A stretch of 10,765 nt of DNA from Acidobacteriota bacterium (GTDB taxonomy: Bacteria > Acidobacteriota > Terriglobia > Terriglobales > Acidobacteriaceae). A program made the position numbers and the translations under genes. Positions 1 through 5,576 of this stretch are shown piece after piece. The DNA is taken from positions 1 to 10,765 of the forward strand of contig JAKART010000039.1 in assembly GCA_021819255.1 (NCBI GenBank), in the 5' to 3' direction. The notes under the pieces are model-generated. The model ran no database searches, had not been told where the DNA came from, and worked only from the letters and a program-made list of their open reading frames with translations. How positions within the stretch are numbered: the stretch's first letter is position 1; each line of letters begins with the position of its first letter.

Positions 1-13
1 CCGATCTACAGGG

Positions 14-772
14 ATGAGCCGGCCACGCGCCGTCGTCTGTCTCTCCGGCGGCATGGATTCCACGGTCTGCGCGACGCTGGCCGCGCGAGACTATGACTGC
101 TTTGCGCTGCACTTCAGCTATGGACAGCGCACCCAGGCGAGAGAGCTGCGCGCCTCCCGCGAGGTGGCGCAGGCGATCGGGTTGCGGGATCTGATGGTGC
201 TGGAGACGGATCTGTTTCGGCGCATCGGGGGGTCTGCCTTGACCGATACTCGAATTGCTGTGCCCAGCGCCGGAGTCGAAGGGGAAGGTTCGGTGGACCG
301 CCGAGCAGGATCCAGAGAGCGCGCGGCCGAGGAGATTCCAGTCACTTATGTTCCTTTTCGGAACGCCCACTTCCTGAGCGCCGCCGTAAGCTGGGCTGAG
401 GTTTTAGGCGCTGCCAGCGTATTCATCGGAGCTGTGGAGCAGGACAGCTCCGGCTATCCCGATTGCCGGCCGGCCTACTACGAAGCTTTCAACGAGCTGA
501 TCCGGAGGGGCACCAAACAGGGTGAGATCCGCGTGGTGACGCCACTGATTCAGATGAGAAAGCATGAGATTGTGCGGCTGGGAGTTGAATTGGGCGCTCC
601 GTTGCATGTAAGTTGGTCATGCTACGCAGGCGAAACGGAGGCGTGCGGAGTTTGCGAAAGCTGCGACCTGCGGTTACGGGCTTTCGCAGCAGCCGGCGCC
701 GATGACCCGATCCCTTACGCAACAGGCGTGGTAACCGGTCGCATTGCAAATGGTGAAAGAAATGCCCGTTAG
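14..772 (+). CDS. queC: 7-cyano-7-deazaguanine synthase QueC
   Basis: QueC converts 7-carboxy-7-deazaguanine to 7-cyano-7-deazaguanine (preQ0) with ATP and ammonia, in the cytosol, on the route to queuosine in tRNA. The 252-residue product has the PP-loop ATP-binding motif SGGMDST at residues 11-17, the VPFRNAHFLS block after mid-protein, the SSGYPDCR substrate motif, and a C-terminal zinc site with cysteines at about 203, 211, 214 and 217 (CYAGETEACGVCESC). It is about 20 residues longer than the E. coli enzyme, largely through a charged insert between the LTDTRIAVP and VTYVPFRN segments. The ATG at 14 places the PP-loop at the usual distance from the N-terminus. Only 13 bases precede it, so the upstream gene and promoter cannot be seen. 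The next gene starts 38 bases after the stop on the same strand. The family assignment is secure. Confidence 0.96.
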   Translation: MSRPRAVVCLSGGMDSTVCATLAARDYDCFALHFSYGQRTQARELRASREVAQAIGLRDLMVLETDLFRRIGGSALTDTRIAVPSAGVEGEGSVDRRAGSRERAAEEIPVTYVPFRNAHFLSAAVSWAEVLGAASVFIGAVEQDSSGYPDCRPAYYEAFNELIRRGTKQGEIRVVTPLIQMRKHEIVRLGVELGAPLHVSWSCYAGETEACGVCESCDLRLRAFAAAGADDPIPYATGVVTGRIANGERNAR

Positions 773-773
773 T

Positions 774-788
774 CGATGCAGCGCATCG
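774..788. repeat. short palindrome between queC and TPR gene
   Basis: A perfect 6-bp inverted repeat, CGATGC and GCATCG around a 3-base loop, begins two bases after the queC stop and ends 22 bases before the next start. No T-run follows, so it is a poor intrinsic terminator. It could be a weak operator or RNA-stabilising hairpin, or chance. Confidence 0.2.
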
Positions 789-810
789 GACTGACCGTGA
801 AAGAAGGACA

Positions 811-2007
811 ATGAGGATGATGAGAGCGAAGCGGAGTGCCTTGTTTGCCAGTCTGGCAGGCGTATTGGGTGTGGCGATCTTTGCGGCCACGCCCGTGTTG
901 GCTCAGTCCGGGGCGACGGTGCATGGCCACGTGTCGAACCCCGCAGGGGAGAACTTTACCCCCGGCGAGGTGCAGTTCACCACGGACATGACCGTCCCGT
1001 ACAAGCAGGCCAAGATCAGCAACACGGCCCAGATTGACGCCAATGGGAACTACACGGCCACGGGCATCAAGCCTGGTCAATACTTTGTCTACGTTGTCCG
1101 GGGCAACCTCGTCGCCGACCAATTGCAGTTGTCGATCACAGCATCACAGAAAGATGTGACGTTGGATGACGACATGTCGCGCGCTGCATACCTGAAGGCA
1201 ATGACTCCGGAACAGCGCAAGCAACTGGAGGAGTACAAGAAGAAGAACGCTGCGGTTACTTCCGCCAACAAAGTGATTGCCAAGCTGAACAAGACGCTGG
1301 GCTCGGTGCGGGCAGACCTGAAGGCCGCCGCCCCCAGCCAAGGTGATGTCAGCAAGGATGTGGATGAGATGAAGCAGGCGGTCACCTTGAAGCCGGATGT
1401 GGGTCTGCTGTGGCTGACCTACGGCGATACGCTGATGGCGCAGGGACGGCATCTGAGCGCGGCGGACAAGAGCGCGGGCAAGTCTCCGGCGAATGATCCC
1501 GCCGTGACGCAGAATTTCAGCTCTGCCGTGGACGCCTACAACAAAGCGATTACTTTGGAGAAGGCGGCGACCAAACCCAACCCTACAGCCTTGGGAGCGG
1601 ACTATAACCAGCTCGGCAACGCAATGATTGCCTCGGGCAAGAGCAGTGACGCCATACCCGACTTTGAAAGCGCGGCCGCGGCTGATCCAACCAATGCGGG
1701 CATGTACTACAAGAACGAGGCCGCCGTGATGTACAACGCCGGACAGATGGATGGAGCCCTGGCTGCCGCCAACAAGGCGATCGCCGCCAGTCCAAACGAT
1801 CCCTTGCCTTACTTCATCAAAGGTCAAGCCCTGGTGACCAAGGTGACGGTCGATCCAAAGACAAACAAGATGACTCCGCCTCCAGGGTGCATTGAGGCCT
1901 ACCAGAAGTTTCTGCAGTTGGCGCCCAACGATCCCAAAGTGGCCCAGGTGCAAGCGGTCTTGCAGAGCCTGGGTCAGTCGATCAGCAAATCCTACCGGGC
2001 GCGCTAA
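811..2007 (+). CDS. secreted TPR protein with N-terminal carboxypeptidase-regulatory-like domain
   Basis: This 398-residue protein has a clear Sec signal peptide: basic start (MRMMRAKR), hydrophobic core and likely cleavage after VLA at residue 31. Residues about 36-110 form a beta-sandwich of the carboxypeptidase-regulatory / prealbumin-like type, ending in the diagnostic NGNYTATGIKPGQYFVYVV segment. Residues about 125-180 are charged and helical (MTPEQRKQLEEYKKKN). From about 190 to 375 there are TPR-like repeats, for example ADYNQLGNAMIASGKSSDAIPDF and AAVMYNAGQMDGALAAANKAIAASPNDP. It should be exported and act in protein-protein contacts in the periplasm or envelope. The partner is unknown. 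AAGAAGGA at 801-808 fits ATG 811 poorly (2-base gap) and ATG 817 well (8 bases), so the true start may be two codons later. No specific gene name is justified. Confidence 0.88.
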   Translation: MRMMRAKRSALFASLAGVLGVAIFAATPVLAQSGATVHGHVSNPAGENFTPGEVQFTTDMTVPYKQAKISNTAQIDANGNYTATGIKPGQYFVYVVRGNLVADQLQLSITASQKDVTLDDDMSRAAYLKAMTPEQRKQLEEYKKKNAAVTSANKVIAKLNKTLGSVRADLKAAAPSQGDVSKDVDEMKQAVTLKPDVGLLWLTYGDTLMAQGRHLSAADKSAGKSPANDPAVTQNFSSAVDAYNKAITLEKAATKPNPTALGADYNQLGNAMIASGKSSDAIPDFESAAAADPTNAGMYYKNEAAVMYNAGQMDGALAAANKAIAASPNDPLPYFIKGQALVTKVTVDPKTNKMTPPPGCIEAYQKFLQLAPNDPKVAQVQAVLQSLGQSISKSYRAR

Positions 2008-2116
2008 GGATCGGATCGTCTGCCAAGGGGATCGCCGCAGAGCCTGACGATGGACTGTGCAGCGATCCAGCGTGGAGCGTGCCGATCAAACGCAGGAAGG
2101 TTCTCAACCTGGCGGT

Positions 2117-2146
2117 CGCCCCGGTCAGCAGCTTCTGGCCGGGGCG
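2117..2146 (+). terminator. 12-bp GC-rich hairpin, possible terminator or RBS-proximal switch stem
   Basis: The left arm CGCCCCGGTCAG (2117-2128) pairs with CTGGCCGGGGCG (2135-2146) around loop CAGCTT. It is the strongest simple stem in the plus-strand intergenic regions. The bases after it (CTGTCGTCTT) are only weakly T-rich, so classical rho-independent termination is uncertain. Its closeness to the moeA ribosome binding site makes a role in translation or attenuation equally possible. Confidence 0.4.
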
Positions 2147-2156
2147 CTGTCGTCTT

Positions 2157-2165
2157 GGGGAGGGA
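2157..2165 (+). promoter_or_regulatory. ribosome binding site for moeA (TTG start)
   Basis: GGGGAGGGA-type purine run (2157-2165) lies 7 bases before TTG 2173. This decides the moeA start: the ATG at 2050 has no comparable site, and the residues it would add do not resemble MoeA. Confidence 0.6.
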
Positions 2166-2172
2166 AATTGAT

Positions 2173-3459
2173 TTGGAGAAACTTCCGGGAATAGATCGGA
2201 TTCTGCCCTTCGAGGAGGCGTTGGCAGTCGTGCTCCGGCACGCGCAGGCCTTGCCGCACCCCCAGGCGGTGGAGACGCTGGCGCTGAGCCGCGCTCGAGG
2301 GCGGGTGCTGGCGCAGCCCGTTGTCGCGGACCGGGATCAGCCGCCGTTTGACCGCGCGACCAGGGATGGCTATGCGGTGCGGGCTGCGGATCTGGCAGAG
2401 GCGACATCAGGAGAGCTGCGCGTCGTGGGGTCGCTGCGAGCCGGCGAGACATGGAAGGGCGCTCCGCTGCGGACGGGCGAGGCCATCGAGATCATGACCG
2501 GAGCAGGGCTGCCGGAAGGAGCCGACGCCGTTGTGATGGTGGAGGATACGGCCTGGGAAAACGGCGGCTTGCGCTGGCGGCGCTCCCTGCGAATGGGAGA
2601 AAACGTGGTGCCAAGGGGCGCGGAGACCCGGGCCGGCTCCGTGGTGCTGGCGCAAGGCAGTCTGCTCGAGGGAGCGGAGATCGGCGTGGCCGCCAGTTGC
2701 GGGCAGGCGCAGCTTGAGGTGTTTGCTCAGCCGAGAGCCGCCATTGCCGCTACCGGCGACGAACTGGTGGAGTTGGATGCGCCTATGGAGGGTGCGCAGA
2801 TACGCAACTCCAACAGCTATGCCCTGGCGGCGCTGGTGGAGGCCTCCGGGGGCGTCGCCGAACGGCTGCCCACCGCGCGAGACTGCGTGGAAGATCTGCA
2901 AGCCCGGGTCGTCGAGGGCTGCAAGGCCGACCTGCTGCTATTCACCGGCGGCGTCTCGATGGGCAAGTATGATCTGGTGGAGCAGGTGCTGGAGAGCTGT
3001 GGAGCGGAGTTTTTCTTTACCGGCGCTCTGATCCAGCCAGGCAAGCCGATCGTCTTTGGGCGGTTGCCCAAGCTGGGCGGGCTGCAGCGGGGGGAGTGGA
3101 CGTACTTCTTCGGATTGCCGGGAAATCCAGTGTCGGCGCAGGTCTGCTTTCACCTGTTCGTCGCTCCTATGCTGCGCGCCCTGTGCGGACGCAAGGAGGT
3201 TGCGCCCCTGTTTGTGGAGGCTCGGCTGGTAGAGGCCGTGCCGGGAGGCTCTCGCGTGACGCGGTTTCTTCCCGCCCGGGTGAGTGGGGCCTGGGATGGA
3301 GCCAGAGTGCAGTTGGTGGGTTGGCAGGGTTCGGGAGACGTTGTGGCCAACGCGCGCGGAGACGGCTACGCTGTGCTGCCCGCCGGGCAACCTGCGAGGC
3401 TGACTTCGGGAATAGACGCGTTCGCCGCCGGTGAGACGGTGCGCGTGCTGCTGCGTTAG
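2173..3459 (+). CDS. moeA: molybdopterin molybdenumtransferase MoeA
   Basis: MoeA inserts molybdate into adenylylated molybdopterin, the last common step of molybdenum cofactor synthesis, in the cytosol. Family motifs occur in order: PPFDRATRDGYAVRAAD (canonical PPFDxSAMDGYA, catalytic Asp kept), GEAIEIMTGAGLPEGADAVVM, AAIAATGDELVELD with RNSNSYALAALV (the MoCF-like domain), LLFTGGVSMGKYDLVEQVL, IQPGKPIVFGRL and FGLPGNPVSAQVCFHLFV. A C-terminal beta-barrel domain IV follows to LLR at the end. From TTG 2173 the product is 428 residues, close to the usual 400-420 or so. The open frame extends back to ATG 2050, but the extra 41 residues are arginine-rich and unlike any MoeA, and they overlap the leader hairpins. 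moaC follows on the same strand, which fits a small Moco cluster. The family assignment is secure; the start is less so. Confidence 0.94.
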   Translation: MEKLPGIDRILPFEEALAVVLRHAQALPHPQAVETLALSRARGRVLAQPVVADRDQPPFDRATRDGYAVRAADLAEATSGELRVVGSLRAGETWKGAPLRTGEAIEIMTGAGLPEGADAVVMVEDTAWENGGLRWRRSLRMGENVVPRGAETRAGSVVLAQGSLLEGAEIGVAASCGQAQLEVFAQPRAAIAATGDELVELDAPMEGAQIRNSNSYALAALVEASGGVAERLPTARDCVEDLQARVVEGCKADLLLFTGGVSMGKYDLVEQVLESCGAEFFFTGALIQPGKPIVFGRLPKLGGLQRGEWTYFFGLPGNPVSAQVCFHLFVAPMLRALCGRKEVAPLFVEARLVEAVPGGSRVTRFLPARVSGAWDGARVQLVGWQGSGDVVANARGDGYAVLPAGQPARLTSGIDAFAAGETVRVLLR

Positions 3460-3622
3460 AGATTTTTCCGTGCAGGGTCTCTCCCGGCGCTACGGCTTTC
3501 AGGGACCCTCTCTTCAAGATCCGGGTCTCCGGCACGCTTGCCTGTTGCGTTGGAAGGAAGACTCTGCGGCAAGCCCGCCTCGGAAAATCCATTGGCGCCG
3601 GAAAAACGATAGGATGGCCGCT
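3460..3622 (+). other. moeA-moaC spacer with hairpin
   Basis: This 163-base spacer holds no convincing gene. The moaC frame is open back to 3431, but its translation (MRRCACCCVRDFSVQG...) does not resemble MoaC. AGGGTCTCT at 3474-3482 pairs with AGGGACCCT at 3501-3509 (9 pairs including one G-U) around an 18-base loop, followed by a pyrimidine run CTCTCTTC (3508-3515). This may be a weak terminator or processing site after moeA, which would make moaC partly independent. Confidence 0.35.
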
Positions 3623-4090
3623 ATGAGCGAAAAATTGTCGCACTTTGATGAGGCTGGGCAGGCGCGCATGGTGGATGTGGGCTCCAAGCCGCCCACCCGC
3701 CGGGAGGCCATCGCCAGGGCGTTTGTCGAGCTGAAGGAAGAGGTTCTGGCGGCGCTGCCGCAAAATCCGAAGGGAGACCCGTTGCAGGTGGCTCGCTTTG
3801 CCGGAATCCAGGCGGCCAAGCGGACCAGCGAGTTGATTCCGATGTGCCATCCGCTGGCGCTGAGCTTCGTGAACGTCGAGGCCGGGGTGGTTGCCGGCGG
3901 GGTGGAGATTCGGGCGACGGCGGCGACAGTGGCCGGCACCGGGGTGGAGATGGAGGCCATGACGGCGGCCGCGGTGGCGGCGCTTACGGTCTATGACATG
4001 ACCAAAGCTCTGGATAAGGGCATCCGGATTCGAGAGGTGGCGTTGGTCTCCAAGAGCGGTGGCAAGAGCGGGGATTACCGGCGGCCGTGA
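3623..4090 (+). CDS. moaC: cyclic pyranopterin monophosphate synthase MoaC
   Basis: MoaC converts the MoaA product 3',8-cyclo-7,8-dihydro-GTP into cyclic pyranopterin monophosphate, the first stable Moco intermediate. The 155-residue product aligns over its whole length with E. coli MoaC (161 residues): LSHFDEAGQARMVDV, ARFAGIQAAKRTSELIPMCHPL, GTGVEMEAMTAAAVAALTVYDMTKAL and the end SKSGGKSGDYRRP. The expected catalytic residues are present at Lys50, His76, Asp125 and Lys128 by comparison with the E. coli enzyme. ATG 3623 is preferred because AGGA at 3611-3614 lies 8 bases upstream; ATG 3614, three codons earlier, overlaps that site. It follows moeA with a 163-base spacer and is convergent with egtD. 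The moaA gene that supplies its substrate is not in the window. Confidence 0.96.
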   Translation: MSEKLSHFDEAGQARMVDVGSKPPTRREAIARAFVELKEEVLAALPQNPKGDPLQVARFAGIQAAKRTSELIPMCHPLALSFVNVEAGVVAGGVEIRATAATVAGTGVEMEAMTAAAVAALTVYDMTKALDKGIRIREVALVSKSGGKSGDYRRP

Positions 4091-4184
4091 TCCTGCCGCG
4101 CGAGCCATGGCGCGGGCCTGTCGTGCCGCAGCCATTCCGTCGCCAGGGCATGAAAGCCCGGAAAGGGATGGCGGCTGAGACCCT
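4091..4184. terminator. convergent intergenic region with nested inverted repeats, candidate bidirectional terminator
   Basis: Between the stops of moaC (plus) and egtD (minus), CCGCGC 4096-4101 pairs with GCGCGG 4110-4115. GCCATTCC 4131-4138 pairs with GGGATGGC 4165-4172 (one G-U) and encloses GGGC/GCCC (4146-4149 / 4156-4159). Placement suits termination from both sides. Neither strand has a real T-run, so this is a structural suggestion only. Confidence 0.35.
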
Positions 4185-5366
4185 TCACATCCACCGAGCG
4201 TGGGCCAGGATGAGGCAGAAGGCGCCGTCGGAGTCCTGGAAGCTCCGCCGGGGATGGAAGCCGGCGCGAATGAGCAGATCGTCCAGGACTCCGCTGCGGA
4301 ACTTGTAGCTGTTCTCCGTATGGATCGTCTCCCCGGCTGCGAAGGGGATGCGGTGCGGTTGTCTCCCGGCGGGGATCTCAATGGTCTGGCGGATGCGGCT
4401 CTGCAGATGCATCTCGATGCGGCTCTCGGCAGCATTCCATCGAGCGAGGTGTTGGAAGCTGCTGGGAGTGAAGTTGGCCCCCATCTCGCGATTGAGACGG
4501 ACGAGAATGTTGCGATTGAAGGCCGCAGTGACGCCGGCGGCGTCATCGTAGGCGCTGAGAATGGTCGAGACCGGTTTGCGGTGGTTAGGAGCCAGATCGG
4601 CGCCGAGCAGAAGAGCGTCCTGGGGCTGAAGGCGGGAGCGCAGGCGGACGAGAATCTCTTCTGCCTCGACTGGAGAGAAGTTGCCGATGCTGGATCCGAT
4701 CCAGAGAACCAGCCTGCGAGGCCGGAGAGAGGCGCTGAACGAGGAGCTCTGTGCCGCGGAAGACCCGTGCGGGGCAACGCTTTGGGCAGGCTTCAGGTCG
4801 TAGTTCCCACTGACGTAGTTGGCGGCCTGGGGCAGTACCGTGAGGCCGGGCATGGCGGCAGTGAGGGCCTCAGCGGCCTTGGCCATGGCGGTGGGGCTGA
4901 CGTCGATGGGCTGATAGAGCAACCGCGGCTGAACTTTGATCGCGGCCTGAAGCAGCAGGCCGGTTTTCGCAGAAGAGCCTGCGCCGAGTTCCGCGATTGT
5001 AAAGGGACTGGGTGGGGGGAGTTGAGCGTCGTGGACGCCGGGAAAGAGAAACTCGCGCAGGATCTCCGTGGCGTGGGCCGCAAGCAGGGAGCGTTCAGTA
5101 CGAGTGAGATAGTATTCGGGCAATTCGGTGATCTGCTCGAAGAGGTCAGAACCCTGCTGGTCATAGAAGAGCCATGGAGGAAGGGATCGGGGCTGGGAGG
5201 TGAGTCCGCGGAGGGCCTCGTCACGGATGGCGTTGGCGAGGATGTTCGGGCTCCCGGCTGGGCTCCCGTCTGGACTTGCGCCTGGGCTCCCGGCTGGGCT
5301 CCCGGCTGAGCCGCCATTCGGAAGCACACCCGGAGCAGACTGATGGGCAGAGATCGAAGCCTTCAT
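4185..5366 (-). CDS. egtD: L-histidine N(alpha)-methyltransferase EgtD
   Basis: EgtD trimethylates the alpha-amino group of histidine with three S-adenosylmethionines to give hercynine, the first step of ergothioneine synthesis. Motifs: YDQQGSDLFEQITELPEYYLTRTE (residues 68-91), the SAM-binding ELGAGSSAKT (126-135), LWIGSSIGNF, AFNRNILVRLNREMGANF, WNAAESRIEMHL, and HTENSYKF (349-356), whose Glu corresponds to the imidazole-contacting residue of the mycobacterial enzyme. At 393 residues it exceeds the usual 320 or so. The extra length is an N-terminal tail of about 45 residues containing five tetrapeptides of the GSP/ASP type, plus a serine-rich insert (HGSSAAQSSSFSAS) in mid-protein. The ribosome binding site before ATG 5366 is weak (only AGG next to the ATG), so a start inside the tail, such as GTG codon 14, is possible. 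It lies downstream of egtB on the same strand, separated by a MITE-like element. Confidence 0.95.
   Translation of the reverse strand: MKASISAHQSAPGVLPNGGSAGSPAGSPGASPDGSPAGSPNILANAIRDEALRGLTSQPRSLPPWLFYDQQGSDLFEQITELPEYYLTRTERSLLAAHATEILREFLFPGVHDAQLPPPSPFTIAELGAGSSAKTGLLLQAAIKVQPRLLYQPIDVSPTAMAKAAEALTAAMPGLTVLPQAANYVSGNYDLKPAQSVAPHGSSAAQSSSFSASLRPRRLVLWIGSSIGNFSPVEAEEILVRLRSRLQPQDALLLGADLAPNHRKPVSTILSAYDDAAGVTAAFNRNILVRLNREMGANFTPSSFQHLARWNAAESRIEMHLQSRIRQTIEIPAGRQPHRIPFAAGETIHTENSYKFRSGVLDDLLIRAGFHPRRSFQDSDGAFCLILAHARWM
5249..5308. repeat. 12-bp tandem repeat, five units, inside egtD 5' end
   Basis: Five consecutive 12-bp units run through 5249-5308. Three are identical (GGCTCCCGGCTG at 5249, 5285 and 5297), one differs by one base (5261), and one is diverged (GACTTGCGCCTG at 5273). 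On the coding strand they encode AGSP, AGSP, GASP, DGSP, AGSP. The unit is a multiple of three, so copy-number change would keep the frame. It is a coding minisatellite in a likely disordered N-terminal tail. Confidence 0.85.
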
Positions 5367-5460
5367 CCTAAACCGACGCCTTGTCGAACAACAGGTTGGG
5401 GTGGGGAGAAAACGGAATCTCGCTCCCGGAGGAGAGTAGCCGATCCCAAGGGAGAAGCCT

Positions 5461-5576
5461 TAGACCATTTTCCCTGAAGGTGTAAGCAAGGGGAACGACT
5501 CCTGTGGGCGTTTTCCTCAATGAAAACGCCACGGAACGCCCGCTTCCGTACACCCATCATCAGGGAAAATGGTCTA
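5461..5576. mobile_element. MITE-like element with 17-bp perfect terminal inverted repeats, TA-bounded
   Basis: TAGACCATTTTCCCTGA (5461-5477) is exactly complementary to TCAGGGAAAATGGTCTA (5560-5576). Further pairing continues inward: GGTGTA 5479-5484 with TACACC 5549-5554, and a central hairpin GGCGTTTTC 5507-5515 with GAAAACGCC 5522-5530 around a 6-base loop. Total 116 bp, about 52% GC by my count. It has no transposase. The TA at each end would be the target duplication of an IS630/Tc1-mariner-type transposase acting in trans. It separates egtB from egtD and includes the last base-triplet of egtB. Alternatives are a REP-type palindrome or a large terminator; the even ends and subterminal structure favour a MITE. 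Confidence 0.7.

Larger units (their letters stand above)
2008..2172 (+). promoter_or_regulatory. structured leader upstream of moeA
   Basis: These 165 bases between the TPR gene stop and the probable moeA start hold three possible hairpins. 2029-2038 pairs with 2059-2068 (9 of 10). 2098-2102 pairs with 2106-2110 (AGGTT/AACCT). 2117-2128 pairs with 2135-2146 over 12 pairs, including one G-U, around a 6-base loop. The last stem ends 12 bases before the ribosome binding site. A cis-regulatory RNA, perhaps sensing molybdenum cofactor, is one reading. A terminator for the upstream gene followed by a moeA promoter is another. I could not match it to the Moco riboswitch consensus from memory. Confidence 0.35.

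Noticed and set aside
1144..1953. 269-codon minus-strand frame opposite the TPR gene
   Set aside because: Shadow. The plus-strand frame has a signal peptide, a ribosome binding site and TPR periodicity.
4087..4308. 73-codon plus-strand frame overlapping the moaC stop and egtD
   Set aside because: No ribosome binding site and no motif, and more than half of it is antisense to egtD.
3167..4777. 536-codon open frame on the minus strand across moeA end, moaC and egtD end
   Set aside because: It is antisense to moeA and moaC and overlaps egtD in another frame. Its translation is Arg/Ala/Pro-rich without motifs, as expected for long spurious frames in GC-rich DNA.
4200..5309. 369-codon open frame on the plus strand opposite egtD
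   Set aside because: Antisense shadow. The minus strand encodes all EgtD motifs.
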